A stretch of DNA of 64,000 bases from Ramlibacter aurantiacus (GCF_016722895.1 NZ_JAEQNA010000009.1:1-64000), one strand, 5' to 3'. Counted from the stretch's first letter, positions 24,820 through 34,351 are shown. Notes: generated from the letters alone by a model not told the origin. Numbers and translations are program-made.

Positions 24820-25758
24820 TCAGCAGGCCTCGTTGCCGCCTGCCGCCTCCGGGTTGGAGAACAGGTCGACCACGACCTGGCGCAGCCATTTGTTGCCCGA
24901 CTCGCGATGGAACTTGGCGTGCCAGAACAGGTTGACGCTCGTGTGCGGCACGTGGAACGGGTGCGCGACATACCGCAGGCCGAAGGGCTCGACGCAGCGG
25001 ATCGCGTAGCTCTCGGGCACCGTGGCCACCAGGTTGCTGTTGCCGCTGCCCAGGATATAGCCCACCGGCGTGTAGTTCGGCACGGTCAGGCGCACGTTGC
25101 GCTTGATGCCCCGCCGCTCGATGAAGTCGCTCACCTGCGCATGGGCGGAACCGGGCGGCAGCACGACCAGGTGCTGGGCGGCGCAGTACTCCTCCTGCGT
25201 GATGCTGCCCTTGTCCAGGGCGTGTCCCTGGCGGAACATGCACACGTAGCGCTGCAGGAACAGTCGCCGCTGGAAGAATCCAGCGGGCAGCTGCGACAAC
25301 GTCCCGATGGCAAGGTCGACCGCGCCGGCTTCCATCGCCTGGGCCAGGTCCTCCCGGCGGCTGCGCAGCGTGCTCACCGAGACATGAGGCGCGAGCGCGT
25401 CCAGGCGCTCGAGCAGCCGCGACAGGAAGCTCACCTCGCCGATGTCGCTCAGCCCCAGGGTGAAGCGGCGTTCGCTGCTGGCCGCGTCGAACATGGTGCG
25501 CTCGTTGAGGGCGCCGTGGATGGTGGTCAGCGCATAGGCGATCGGCTCGGACAGCTGCAACGCGTAGGGCGTGGGTTCCATGCCGCGCGAGGTGCGCAGG
25601 AACAGCTCGTCGCCCAGGAGCTTGCGCAGCCGGTTCAGGATGTTGCTGACCGCGGGCTGGCTCAGACCCAGCTTGGCCGCGACGGCCGAGACGCGGCGCT
25701 CCGTGAGCAGCTCGTTGAACACCACGAGCAGGTTGAGATCGACGTCCTTGAGTTCCAT
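24820..25758 (-). CDS. LysR-family regulator (NodD/NahR/LeuO branch)
   Basis: 312 residues from MELKDVDLNLLVVFNELLTE, the N terminus of the NodD/NahR/DntR branch. The helix-turn-helix holds RRVSAVAAKLGLSQPAVSNIL. Convergent with the molybdenum hydroxylase genes and divergent from the ABC transporter operon at 26066. NahR-like proteins respond to salicylate-type ligands; the ligand here is unknown. Confidence 0.88.
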   Translation of the reverse strand: MELKDVDLNLLVVFNELLTERRVSAVAAKLGLSQPAVSNILNRLRKLLGDELFLRTSRGMEPTPYALQLSEPIAYALTTIHGALNERTMFDAASSERRFTLGLSDIGEVSFLSRLLERLDALAPHVSVSTLRSRREDLAQAMEAGAVDLAIGTLSQLPAGFFQRRLFLQRYVCMFRQGHALDKGSITQEEYCAAQHLVVLPPGSAHAQVSDFIERRGIKRNVRLTVPNYTPVGYILGSGNSNLVATVPESYAIRCVEPFGLRYVAHPFHVPHTSVNLFWHAKFHRESGNKWLRQVVVDLFSNPEAAGGNEAC

Positions 25759-26065
25759 CGCGTCGCAGTGTGCTGCGGCTGCCAAATCGGTTGGATTCTA
25801 GGGGCCGCCCCTGATTCACTGAAGAGGCACTCCTGATGCCCGGCATGGGCTTGGTGCGAGGGCGCAAGGTGCGGCGGTGCCCGGGCCGCGCTGCCGGCAA
25901 GGGCAACAGCCAAAGGGGATCGCAGCCGCCATCGACCGCTGGCCGGTCGTTGCCGCCGCTATCTTCTATTTATGAGCGCATTGAGATCACAAATCGGTGT
26001 TTGATTCGTCCTTTGGTGCGTGCTAACTTGCGGCCTCTGCCAATTCCCCAAGGACCCCAGCTCCC
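25759..26065. promoter_or_regulatory. Divergent control region, LysR / ABC-deaminase operon
   Basis: 307 bp with no gene. An imperfect dyad atcacaaa-tcggtg-tttgat spans about 25986-26005, followed by an AT-richer stretch leading to ATG 26066. This is a reasonable LysR operator and promoter region, but no -35/-10 pair is clear. A 132-residue frame across 25836-26234 has no motif and is rejected. Confidence 0.45.
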
Positions 26066-27202
26066 ATGCCGAACGCGACGCTCCCCTCCGGCCGACTCGG
26101 CCGTGCCAAACGCCTGCTGCTGCAAGCCAGCCTTTGCGCCGCCGCCGCGGCGGCGATCTCCCCTGCGCTGGCGCAGGGCTCGGCAGCCAAGCCGCTCAAA
26201 CCGGTCACCATCGCGCTCGGCACCCAGGTGCTGAACGTCTCGTACCCTTGGCTCACGCTGCCCATCGCGCTGGGCTACTGGAAGGACGAGGGTTACGACG
26301 TCAAGGTCATCACCGTGGGTGGCTCGCTGCAGGGCATCCAGCAGATGGTCGCCGGAGCGGTGGATTTCGCGCAGCTGAATTCCACCGGGCTGATCCAGGC
26401 CAACACCGACAACAACGTGCCGGTGCGCGGGCTCATGGGCACGGGCGTGATCGACTGGGGCGTGGGCGTGATGCAGGACGGGCCCATCAAGTCGATCAAG
26501 GACCTCAAGGGCAAGAAGATCGGCATCTTCAGCCTGGGCACCGGGGGCGTGCCGCTGCTCAAGGGATATCTGCGCTCCAACGGCATCGATCCCGACAAGG
26601 ACGTCCAGATCATCGCCACCGGTGCCGGCGCGCCCGCGCTGGAGGCGCTCAAGGCCGATCGGGTGCAGGCGCTCATGTTCTGGGGCTCGGCCCTGGCCGG
26701 CTTCGAAAACGCCGGCACGAAACTGCGCGTCCTGTACGAACCCGAGTGGCGGCGCATGCCCGATTTCACCTTCGGCACCATGCAGAAAACCATCGACTCC
26801 GACCCGGCCATGGTGGAGGCGATCGCTCGCGGTGCCGCCAAGGCGACGCTGTTCGCGATGACGAACCCGGAGTGCACGCTGAAGATCCACTGGAAGAATT
26901 TCCCCAGCACCAAGCCCACCGGCGCTGACGAGGCCACCCTGGTCAAGTGGGACCTGAAGCTGCTGGAGACGCAGCTGGACACGATGAAGCAGGCGCACCA
27001 GATGCACGGCGGCAAGCTGATCGGGGCGATCGATGCGCAGGCGTACGAGCGCATGCAGCAGTTCATGCTCAAGGAAGGGCTGATCAAGCGCACGGTTCCC
27101 GTGCAGAGCATGCTGATCAGCAAGCCCGGCTTCGTGGAGGCGATCAACCGCTTCGACCACAGCGCGGTGATCGAGGCCGCCAAGGCGTGCAAGGGCCTGT
27201 GA
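26066..27202 (+). CDS. NitT/TauT-type ABC transporter substrate-binding protein
   Basis: 378 residues. A signal peptide (through AISPALAQG) precedes an SsuA/THI5-like domain: PIALGYWKDEGYDVKVITVG, MVAGAVDFAQLN, KGKKIGIFSLGTGGVPLLKG and LKADRVQALMFWG. Periplasmic receptor for the ATPase and permease at 29126-30816. Members bind sulfonates, nitrate, pyrimidine precursors or aromatic acids; the adjacent adenine-deaminase-like gene points to a nitrogen-ring compound. Confidence 0.88.
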   Translation: MPNATLPSGRLGRAKRLLLQASLCAAAAAAISPALAQGSAAKPLKPVTIALGTQVLNVSYPWLTLPIALGYWKDEGYDVKVITVGGSLQGIQQMVAGAVDFAQLNSTGLIQANTDNNVPVRGLMGTGVIDWGVGVMQDGPIKSIKDLKGKKIGIFSLGTGGVPLLKGYLRSNGIDPDKDVQIIATGAGAPALEALKADRVQALMFWGSALAGFENAGTKLRVLYEPEWRRMPDFTFGTMQKTIDSDPAMVEAIARGAAKATLFAMTNPECTLKIHWKNFPSTKPTGADEATLVKWDLKLLETQLDTMKQAHQMHGGKLIGAIDAQAYERMQQFMLKEGLIKRTVPVQSMLISKPGFVEAINRFDHSAVIEAAKACKGL

Positions 27203-28224
27203 CGCCGGCCGAGTTCATCGCCGGGCTGCCCAAGGCCGAGCTGCACATGCACATCGAGGGCTCCATCGAGGCGCCCCTGTTCATGCAGCTCGCGCGCCGC
27301 AACGAGGTCGCCATCCGCTGGGCCACCGAACAGGAGCTGCTCGCCGCCTACCGCTTCCGCGACCTGCAGGCCTTCCTGGACCTGTACTACGACGGCTGCC
27401 GGGTGCTGGTCCACGCGCGCGACTTCCACGACGTCACCCGCGCGTACCTGCGGCGCGCCCACGCGGACAACGTGCGGCACGCGGAGATGTTCCTCGGGCC
27501 GCAGGGCCATACCTCGCGCGGCGTCGCCTTGCGGACTGTGCTTGAAGGCGTGTTCGCCGCCATGGACGAGGCGCGGGCCGAGGTGGGCATCAGCTCGGGG
27601 CTGATCCTGGTGGCGCAGCGCCATCGCAGCGAGGCCGAGGCCTTCGAGCTGTACGAGCAGGCGATGCCCTGGCGTGATCGCATCCTGGGCTTCGGCCTGG
27701 GTGGCGCCGAGGTCGGCAACCCGCCGTCCAAGTTCGAGCGGTTTTTTCGTCGCTGTCGCGACGACGGCTTCCACGTGGTGGCCCACGCGGGAGAGGAGGG
27801 GCCTGCCGCCTACGTGCGCGAATCGGTCGAGCTGCTGGGGGTGGAACGGGTCGACCATGGCAATGCCAGCCTGCAGGATGCGGCCCTGCTTCGCACGCTG
27901 GCGCAGCGCCAGACGCCGCTCACGGTCTGCCCGTTGTCCAACCTCAAGCTCAACGTCGTGTCCTCGATCGAGGCCCACCCGCTCAAGCAGCTGATGGATG
28001 CCGGCCTGCGCGTCACCGTCAATTCGGACGACCCGTCCTACTTCGGCGGGTACGTCAACGACAACTACGTCGCCTGCCAGCGCGCCCTGGGCCTGACCCG
28101 GCACGAGGTGGTCCAGCTGGCGCGCAACAGCGTGCTGGCTTCCTTCGTGCCCGAGGCCCGCCAGCGCGAGCTGCTGGCCGAAATCGAAGCCTACGAAAGC
28201 CGAGCAGGTGCCTGGATCGGATGA
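27199..28224 (+). CDS. Adenine-deaminase-like amidohydrolase (ADA superfamily)
   Basis: 341 residues from a GTG that overlaps the previous stop (GTGA). The zinc and catalytic set is complete: H16 and H18 (ELHMHIEG), H196 and E199 (VAHAGEE), H220 (RVDHG) and D277-D278 (NSDDPSYFGGY). DHG in place of the GHG of adenosine deaminase, plus LTVCPLSNLKLNV and YFGGYVNDNY, fit the Aah1-type adenine deaminase branch (adenine to hypoxanthine). Translationally coupled to transporter genes. The real substrate may be another aminated purine-like ring. Confidence 0.82.
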   Translation: MTPAEFIAGLPKAELHMHIEGSIEAPLFMQLARRNEVAIRWATEQELLAAYRFRDLQAFLDLYYDGCRVLVHARDFHDVTRAYLRRAHADNVRHAEMFLGPQGHTSRGVALRTVLEGVFAAMDEARAEVGISSGLILVAQRHRSEAEAFELYEQAMPWRDRILGFGLGGAEVGNPPSKFERFFRRCRDDGFHVVAHAGEEGPAAYVRESVELLGVERVDHGNASLQDAALLRTLAQRQTPLTVCPLSNLKLNVVSSIEAHPLKQLMDAGLRVTVNSDDPSYFGGYVNDNYVACQRALGLTRHEVVQLARNSVLASFVPEARQRELLAEIEAYESRAGAWIG

Positions 28225-29129
28225 TCTCGTCGACGGCCTTGCGCTACTTTGCCGAGGTGGTCCGCGCCGGCTCGCTCAGGGGGGCGTCCGAGCGGCTGTT
28301 CGTGGCTGCGTCGGCGATCAGCCGGCAGATCGGCCTGCTGGAGGCGGAGCTGGGTGCCCCGCTGCTGGAGCGGGGGCGCGGGCGTACCGGGCTGCGCCTG
28401 ACGGCGGCCGGCGAGGTGTTGCTGCGCTACACGCGGCACGTGGGCCACGAGCTCGAGCGCGCGCGCTCGGAGATCGAGGCGCTCAAGGGCCTTCGCAAGG
28501 GCCATATCCGGCTCGGCATCCCGGAGAGCTTCGTGCAGGACGTCATGCCGCAGATCCTGCTGCGGTTCAACGACAAGTACCCCGGGGTCAGTTTCGAGGT
28601 CCAGGTGGCCGGCTCGCCCAAGCTGGTGGAACTCCTGGGGCGCGACGAGCTGGACGTGGCGCTCACCTTCAACGCGCCGGTGACGCTGCATGTGAAGCAG
28701 GTGTTCGAGCGCAACCTCCCCACCACGGTTCTGATGTCGCGCAACCATCCGCTGGCTGGCCGGCCCTTCGTCAAGCTGTCGGACTGCGCCGAGTACGGCC
28801 TGGCCATGCCGGACGAGTCCATCAGCGCCAAGCAGGTGTACGACGAGATGTTCGCCCGCGCGCGGATCAAGCCGCGCACGGTGCTGGTGAGCAATTCGTA
28901 TGAGCTGCTCAGGAGCGTCGCCATGACTGGCCTGGCCATCACCATCGTCAACGCCCGCCCGGGTGAATCGGCCGAGGGGCCGAACTATCGCTACGTGCCG
29001 CTGAAGGATCCGCGCGTGCGGCCTCAGCGCCTGGCCCTGTGCACCTTCCAGGGTCGCAACCCGACACCCGTGGTCGCGAGTTTCCTGGAACAGCTCAAGC
29101 AGGAGCTCGGCAATCTGGAGCCTTCATGA
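28221..29129 (+). CDS. LysR-family regulator embedded in the ABC operon
   Basis: 302 residues (MISSTALRYFAEVVRAGSLR; helix-turn-helix about 15-60). Its ATG overlaps the deaminase stop and its stop overlaps the ABC ATPase start, both ATGA. It is therefore translated as part of the operon and not divergently, which is unusual for LysR genes. It likely autoregulates the whole unit. The effector domain contains VNSYELLRSV/MTGLAITIVN-type segments. Confidence 0.9.
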   Translation: MISSTALRYFAEVVRAGSLRGASERLFVAASAISRQIGLLEAELGAPLLERGRGRTGLRLTAAGEVLLRYTRHVGHELERARSEIEALKGLRKGHIRLGIPESFVQDVMPQILLRFNDKYPGVSFEVQVAGSPKLVELLGRDELDVALTFNAPVTLHVKQVFERNLPTTVLMSRNHPLAGRPFVKLSDCAEYGLAMPDESISAKQVYDEMFARARIKPRTVLVSNSYELLRSVAMTGLAITIVNARPGESAEGPNYRYVPLKDPRVRPQRLALCTFQGRNPTPVVASFLEQLKQELGNLEPS

Positions 29130-29929
29130 ACATGTCTTTGACCGGCGCGCAGGCCGCGCCGCCCGCGTTTTCCTTCCAGCGGGTCCACAAGAAATTCACC
29201 TCGCAGGACGGCGGCACCATCACCGCGCTGCACGACGTCGGCTTCGAAGTGCGGCAGGGTGAGTTCGTGACCGTGGTCGGCCCCAGTGGTTGTGGCAAGA
29301 GCACCCTGCTGCGCATCCTGGCCGGACTGACGCGGGCCAGCCATGGCGGCGTGTTCCTCGGCGGGCGACAGATCACCGGCCCCAGCCGCGATGTCGGCGT
29401 GGTGTTCCAGGCCCCCGTGCTGCTGCCCTGGCGAACCGTGATGGACAACGTGCTGGTGCCGGCGCAGATCCAGCGGCGCGACCCCAAGACCTCGCGCGAG
29501 CGCGCCATGCACTACCTGCAGCTGGTGGGCCTGGAAGGCTTCGAAACCAAGTACCCGTCCGAGTTGTCCGGCGGCATGCAGCAGCGCGTGGGCATCGCCC
29601 GCGCCCTGGTCAACGACCCCATGCTGCTGCTCATGGACGAGCCCTTCGGCGCGCTGGATGCGATGACCCGCGAAAGCATGAATGTCGAGCTGCTCAAGCT
29701 TCGCGAACGGACCGGCGCGACCATCATGCTGGTGACCCACAGCATCCCCGAAGCCGTGTTCCTCGGCGACCGGGTGGTGGTCATGTCGCCCCGGCCGGGG
29801 CGCGTGACCCAGGTGGTCGAGGTGCAACTGCCCGGCCCGCGCACCCTGGATCTGATCAACACCGAACGCTTCGGCACCTACGTGTCGGGCATCCGCAGCA
29901 ACCTGCAAGCATCCGGAGGACTGGACTGA
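29126..29929 (+). CDS. NitT/TauT-type ABC transporter ATP-binding protein
   Basis: 267 residues. Walker A GPSGCGKST (52-60), signature LSGGMQQR (147-154), Walker B LLLMDEPFGALD (167-178) and the H-loop VTHS. It is the energising subunit of an SsuB/TauB-like importer. The start is ATG 29126, overlapping the LysR stop; the permease follows with a TGATG overlap. Confidence 0.95.
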   Translation: MNMSLTGAQAAPPAFSFQRVHKKFTSQDGGTITALHDVGFEVRQGEFVTVVGPSGCGKSTLLRILAGLTRASHGGVFLGGRQITGPSRDVGVVFQAPVLLPWRTVMDNVLVPAQIQRRDPKTSRERAMHYLQLVGLEGFETKYPSELSGGMQQRVGIARALVNDPMLLLMDEPFGALDAMTRESMNVELLKLRERTGATIMLVTHSIPEAVFLGDRVVVMSPRPGRVTQVVEVQLPGPRTLDLINTERFGTYVSGIRSNLQASGGLD

Positions 29930-30816
29930 TGGCTGGTATCGAAGGCGCCCCGGCACGTCCGGGCCTGTATACCGAACCCGCTTCGCCGGATGCCGCAGGC
30001 TTGCCGATGGAGGCCGAGCCGCTGAACGAGCAGGTGCTGACGCCGATGCGACGGCGCCTGCTGATCGCCGCCGTCTTCGTGGCGGTGATCGCACTCTGGG
30101 AGGTGGTGGTCCGCTGGTTCGAGGTCTCGCACCTGATCGTCCCGGGGCCGCTGGCCGTGTGGCAGTCGCTGGTTCAGCTCTTTAGCAGTGGCGAGATCAC
30201 CAACCACCTGCTGGTCACGCTTTACGAGATCCTGGCGGGCTTCGCCTTCGGCGCGGCGCTGGGTTTCGTGCTGGGCGCGCTGATCGGGCAGAGCGCGCTG
30301 GTCGAGGCCATTCTTTACCCGTACGTGGTGGCGTTCCAGACCGTGCCCAAGGTGGCGATCGCGCCGCTCTTCGTGCTGTGGTTCGGCTTCGACACGACCT
30401 CCAAGGTGGTGATCACGGCCACCATCGTGTTCTTCCCCGTCCTGGCCAACACCATCGTCGGCTTGCGTTCGGCGCCGCGCGACCAGATCGATTTGATGAA
30501 GGCCTTCACGGCCTCGGGCTGGGACGTGTTCCGCATGGTCCGGCTGCCGCAGGCGCTGCCCTATGTCTTCGCGGGCCTGGACATCGGCATCGTGCTGGCC
30601 GTGATCGGCGCCATCGTGGGCGAGTTCGTGGGCGCGCAGGCCGGGCTCGGCTACCTCATCCTCCAGCGCAATTTTTCGATGGATGCCGCGGGCATGTTCG
30701 CCATCCTCATCGTGTTGTCCGCGATCGGCATCGTGCTGCACATGGTGATGCGGCTGATCGCCCGGCGCGTCATTTTCTGGGCTGACTCGTTCAGCGATCT
30801 TTCACGTGGCACCTAA
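29929..30816 (+). CDS. NitT/TauT-type ABC transporter permease
   Basis: 295 residues with about six membrane segments, beginning with LLIAAVFVAVIALWEVVVRW after a cytoplasmic tail of about 40 residues. The EAA-like loop is visible as LMKAFTASGWDVFRMVRLP. SsuC/TauC-type membrane subunit. Starts at the ATPase stop (TGATG) and is followed 19 bp later by the 2OG oxygenase gene. Confidence 0.94.
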   Translation: MAGIEGAPARPGLYTEPASPDAAGLPMEAEPLNEQVLTPMRRRLLIAAVFVAVIALWEVVVRWFEVSHLIVPGPLAVWQSLVQLFSSGEITNHLLVTLYEILAGFAFGAALGFVLGALIGQSALVEAILYPYVVAFQTVPKVAIAPLFVLWFGFDTTSKVVITATIVFFPVLANTIVGLRSAPRDQIDLMKAFTASGWDVFRMVRLPQALPYVFAGLDIGIVLAVIGAIVGEFVGAQAGLGYLILQRNFSMDAAGMFAILIVLSAIGIVLHMVMRLIARRVIFWADSFSDLSRGT

Positions 30817-30835
30817 CCGTCACCAGGAGTACCCC

Positions 30836-31840
30836 ATGTCCGCCACCGACAACCAGCTCGCCGCCCCACGCCGCGCATCCGCCGAAGAGATGCCCATCCT
30901 CGACTTGAGCGACTGGATCGCGGGCGGCTCGATCGAGCCGCTGGCCCGCGAATTCGACGCGGCCTGCACCAACACCGGCTTCTTCTACGTGAAGAACCAT
31001 GGCGTGCCCCAGGCCGTGGTGGACGGGGTGTTCGACGCCACCCGCCGCTACTTCGACCTGCCCCTGGAGGAGCGCCTGAAGGACAAGATCGACGAGCGCT
31101 TCCGGCGCGGCTTCATGCCCTATGGCGTGACCCAGCACCCGGGCTTCAAGCCTGACCTGAAGGAAAGCTACGAGGTCGGCATGGACCTGCCGCTGACCGA
31201 TCCGGACGTGCAGTCCGGCCTGCCGCTGCACGGCCCCAACAAGTGGCCGGCCGACAAGCCGTGGCTCAAGGAGGCAGCCGAGGCCTACTTCCAGCAGACG
31301 CTGGTGCTGGGCAAGCGGCTGCTGCGCCTCTTCGCGACCGCGCTCGGGCAGCCGGAAGACTTCTTCCTGCAGTACACGCAAAAGCCCATGGTGCAGTCGC
31401 GCCTGTTCCACTACCCGCCGCAATCCAGCCCCTCGCAGCTGGAGCTGGGAGCGGCGGCGCACTCCGACTACGGGATGATCACGATCCTGGCGCAGGACCC
31501 GATCGGTGGGCTGGAGCTTCGCACGCGGGGCGGCGAGTGGGTGGCGGCACCCTATGTCGATGGCACGCTGGTCATCAACCTGGGTGACATGGTCAAGGTC
31601 TGGACCAACGAGCACTATGTCTCCAACCTGCACCGGGTGGCCAACCGCACCGGCCGCGAGCGCTATTCCATTCCCACCTTCTTCAACCTGGACTACCACA
31701 CGCCGGTGCGCTGCCTGCCCGGGTTCTGCTCGGCCGATGAGCCGCCCAGGCACGCGCCGATCAAGTCGGGCGACTACCTGGTGAAGCGGTTCTCCGAGGT
31801 GCAGAGCTACAAGACGCCGGCGCAGCTCGCCGAGGCCTGA
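30836..31840 (+). CDS. 2-oxoglutarate/Fe(II) oxygenase, isopenicillin-N-synthase family
   Basis: 334 residues. The iron triad is H209, D211 and H266 (AHSDYGMI; NLHRVAN), and R276-x-S278 (RYSIP) would bind 2-oxoglutarate. The N-terminal DIOX_N domain holds GFFYVKNHGVP. AGGAG precedes ATG 30836. Last gene of the ABC/deaminase run; such enzymes hydroxylate or demethylate small molecules, here perhaps the imported ring compound. Confidence 0.9.
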   Translation: MSATDNQLAAPRRASAEEMPILDLSDWIAGGSIEPLAREFDAACTNTGFFYVKNHGVPQAVVDGVFDATRRYFDLPLEERLKDKIDERFRRGFMPYGVTQHPGFKPDLKESYEVGMDLPLTDPDVQSGLPLHGPNKWPADKPWLKEAAEAYFQQTLVLGKRLLRLFATALGQPEDFFLQYTQKPMVQSRLFHYPPQSSPSQLELGAAAHSDYGMITILAQDPIGGLELRTRGGEWVAAPYVDGTLVINLGDMVKVWTNEHYVSNLHRVANRTGRERYSIPTFFNLDYHTPVRCLPGFCSADEPPRHAPIKSGDYLVKRFSEVQSYKTPAQLAEA

Positions 31841-31875
31841 TTCTCAGGCGCGCGAGCGCACCGTCTCGGGATGGT

Positions 31876-32871
31876 TCAAGGGTGGAGGCGACCGTGGATT
31901 GCGCGAGCACTCCCGCCCTGTCCCTGCAGCCACTCCAGCAGTCCTTCCACCGTGCTGCGGTAGAACCCCTCGAACGTGTCGCGCGTGGCGTATCCGAGGT
32001 GCGGTGTCAGCACCACGTTGTCCAGCCTGCATAGCGGACTGTCGGCCGGCAGCGGCTCCTGTTCGAACACGTCCAGCCCGGCTCCGCCGAGACGGCCGGA
32101 GGCGAGCGCGTCGATCAGCGCGGCTTCGTCGACGATGGGTCCGCGTGAGGTGTTGACCAGCAGCGCGCTGCGCTTCATCAGCGCCAATTCCGCACGCCCG
32201 ACCACGCCGCGCGAGCGCTCGCTCAGCACCAGGTGGACGCTCAGCACGTCGCTGTCGCGGAACAGGGCCTCCTTGTCCACGCGAACCACGCCGTGCACGG
32301 CCGCCGCTTCGGCGGTGAGGTTGGGGCTCCACGCGATCACCCGCATGCCGAACGCGCGGCCGATCGCGGCCACCTTCTGCCCCACGCGCCCCAGACCCAG
32401 CAGGCCCAGCGTGCGCCCCTCCAGCAGCAGGCCCAGCGTGTTCTGCCAGCGGCCCGCGCGGACCATGCGGTCTTCGTAGGCGACGTGGCGCGCCGCCGCG
32501 AGGATCAGCGCCCAGGTCATCTCGGGCGTCGCGTTGCTCGGCATCTCCTGCGCGGAGACATGCGACACCACGATGCCACGCTCGGTGGCCGCCGCCAGGT
32601 CCAGCGTGCGGTGCGCCTTGCCGGTCACGGTCATGAACTTCAGCCGCGGCAAGCGCTCGATCAGGCTGCGCGGCATGGGGGTGCGTTCTCGCAGGTGGCA
32701 CAGCGCGTCGTACGGCGCCAGCACCTGCGCCGCTTCGTCGGGCACCTGCAGTTGCCGGTGCAGGAAGTCCACCTCGCACAAACCCTCCAGCACCGACCAG
32801 TCGGCGCATTCGCGGGCCACGTGCAGGTAATCGTCGAGCACCGCCACGCGCGGCAGCAGGGCCCCGCTCAT
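31876..32871 (-). CDS. D-2-hydroxyacid dehydrogenase family protein
   Basis: 331 residues. The NAD-binding GLGRVG (159-164) and the catalytic triad R243 (TSRGPIVDE), E272 (FEQEPLP) and H291 (TPHLGYA) are all present. It reduces a 2-oxo acid or oxidises a D-2-hydroxy acid with NAD(P). The ATG at 32871 overlaps the CapA stop (ATGA). Last gene of the minus-strand operon, convergent with the 2OG oxygenase gene. Confidence 0.9.
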   Translation of the reverse strand: MSGALLPRVAVLDDYLHVARECADWSVLEGLCEVDFLHRQLQVPDEAAQVLAPYDALCHLRERTPMPRSLIERLPRLKFMTVTGKAHRTLDLAAATERGIVVSHVSAQEMPSNATPEMTWALILAAARHVAYEDRMVRAGRWQNTLGLLLEGRTLGLLGLGRVGQKVAAIGRAFGMRVIAWSPNLTAEAAAVHGVVRVDKEALFRDSDVLSVHLVLSERSRGVVGRAELALMKRSALLVNTSRGPIVDEAALIDALASGRLGGAGLDVFEQEPLPADSPLCRLDNVVLTPHLGYATRDTFEGFYRSTVEGLLEWLQGQGGSARAIHGRLHP

Positions 32872-34247
32872 GGCGCCAGCCGCAACACGGCCGTGTCGCC
32901 TTCGAACTGCAGCTCGGTGCCCAGCCGCCGCGACAGCCGGTCGATGCGCGCCAGGATGCGCCGCGCCTGTTCGCCACGCGCGAGCACCGGCCGGCCACGC
33001 TGCGCGCGCGGGCGCCCGTGGCCGAGGTCCAGCGGATGCAGCCGCACCTGAGACAACGCGCCGGCGTCGAACTCGCATACGGCAACGCAACTCTCCCAGA
33101 ACTCCGGTGACGCCGGGAAGCCCCGGCTGTCGTTGCCGGTGCGCGCGTCCAGGAACTCCGAGGGCGTGGCGTGGGCATCGAGCCCGAAGCGGCCGTAGGC
33201 TTCGGCCGGGAAGGCGTCGATCGTCTCGTTCTGGAACACGAAGTTGCCCAGGCTGTAGAAGATCGGACAGCCCTTGTAGATTTCGGCGCCCATGGTCAGG
33301 TGCGGGCCGTGTCCGGCGACCACGTGGGCGCCGGCGTCGATGGCGGCACGCGCGAACTGGGCCACGAATTCGGCGGTCTCCTCCAGTTCGACCTCGGTGG
33401 GCGCGGTGCGCCGGCCGGCTTCGCCGAACTCGTGGTTGTGGAACGAGAAGACCACCCAGTCGGCCTGCTTGCGCGCTTCGCGGATCCACCGCAGGTTGGC
33501 CTCGGCGTCCTTCGCATCGACGCGCGTGCGGGTGCCGAAGCGCTCGCCCTTGCGAAAGCGCGTGCCCAGCAGCATCAGGCTGTCGGGGTCGTCGGCCGGG
33601 GCCTCGCTGGCGCTATAGAACATGGTGCGGTGGCGCGTTCGCTCCTGGGTCAGCCCCAATTCATCGCTGATGCGCTTCAGGGCCGCCAGCGCGGCGTCGT
33701 CGACGGTGTGCGAGGTGCTGAAGCCCAGCGGGTTGATGCCCGGCCGGCCGGCGCTGTCCGGGCGCGAGTCGGCGGCGCGGTTCCACGGCCGGTAGAACGA
33801 GGTGGCCGAGACCACGGCCACCCGACCCGCGGGCGTGTCGACGTACGCCGGGCGCCGTGCCTCCATCAAGGTGCGCCCGGCGCCCGAGAACGGAATACCT
33901 GCGCGCTCCAGGTGGCGGAGGCTGGCCAGCACGCCCGCCACGCCGTAGTCGGTGAAGTGGTTGTTGGCCACCGATACCACGTCGATGCCCATCCACTTCA
34001 GGTCCTGCAGCAGCGCCGGCGGCGTGGTCATGGGCGTGCCCTGCGTGAAGTTGGGCACCCCTTCCTCGGGTTCGCGCACGGTGCTCTCGAGGTTGGCGAA
34101 GCTCACGTCGGCGGACCGCAGCAGCTCGGCCAGCGCGAGGTAGTCACGCTCCTGGTAGGGGCGCAGCGCCCGCGACAGCATGGTGTCGCCCACCAGCGCC
34201 ATGGTGATGCGGCCCTGCTGCGCCTGATAAAGCTCGGAACCGCTCAT
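32868..34247 (-). CDS. CapA-family (PGA_cap) metallophosphoesterase-like protein
   Basis: 459 residues starting MSGSELYQAQQGRITMALVG. The PGA_cap core is clear: GDTMLSR, FANLESTVRE, VVSVANNHFTDYG, FSFHNHEFGE, VAGHGPHLTMG and FYSLGNFVFQN. These place it with CapA/PgsA proteins of poly-gamma-glutamate systems, but there is no CapB/CapC here and no signal peptide or anchor. Cytoplasmic CapA relatives often sit in catabolic operons with unknown roles. It may cleave a phosphoester or amide in this operon's pathway. Confidence 0.85.
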   Translation of the reverse strand: MSGSELYQAQQGRITMALVGDTMLSRALRPYQERDYLALAELLRSADVSFANLESTVREPEEGVPNFTQGTPMTTPPALLQDLKWMGIDVVSVANNHFTDYGVAGVLASLRHLERAGIPFSGAGRTLMEARRPAYVDTPAGRVAVVSATSFYRPWNRAADSRPDSAGRPGINPLGFSTSHTVDDAALAALKRISDELGLTQERTRHRTMFYSASEAPADDPDSLMLLGTRFRKGERFGTRTRVDAKDAEANLRWIREARKQADWVVFSFHNHEFGEAGRRTAPTEVELEETAEFVAQFARAAIDAGAHVVAGHGPHLTMGAEIYKGCPIFYSLGNFVFQNETIDAFPAEAYGRFGLDAHATPSEFLDARTGNDSRGFPASPEFWESCVAVCEFDAGALSQVRLHPLDLGHGRPRAQRGRPVLARGEQARRILARIDRLSRRLGTELQFEGDTAVLRLAP

Positions 34248-34351
34248 GGCCGTCGACGCCCACTTTCCGCTGTGGGGATGTCCCAGGCCGCCGCGCAGCG
34301 GCGGGCCGTTCCAGCAGCAACCGCGGAACCGGCTTTGCCGGGCCGCTGGTT

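Noticed and set aside
32868..34247. Poly-gamma-glutamate capsule synthesis
   Set aside because: Only a CapA-fold protein is present, without CapB/CapC partners, signal peptide or anchor, and inside a catabolic operon.
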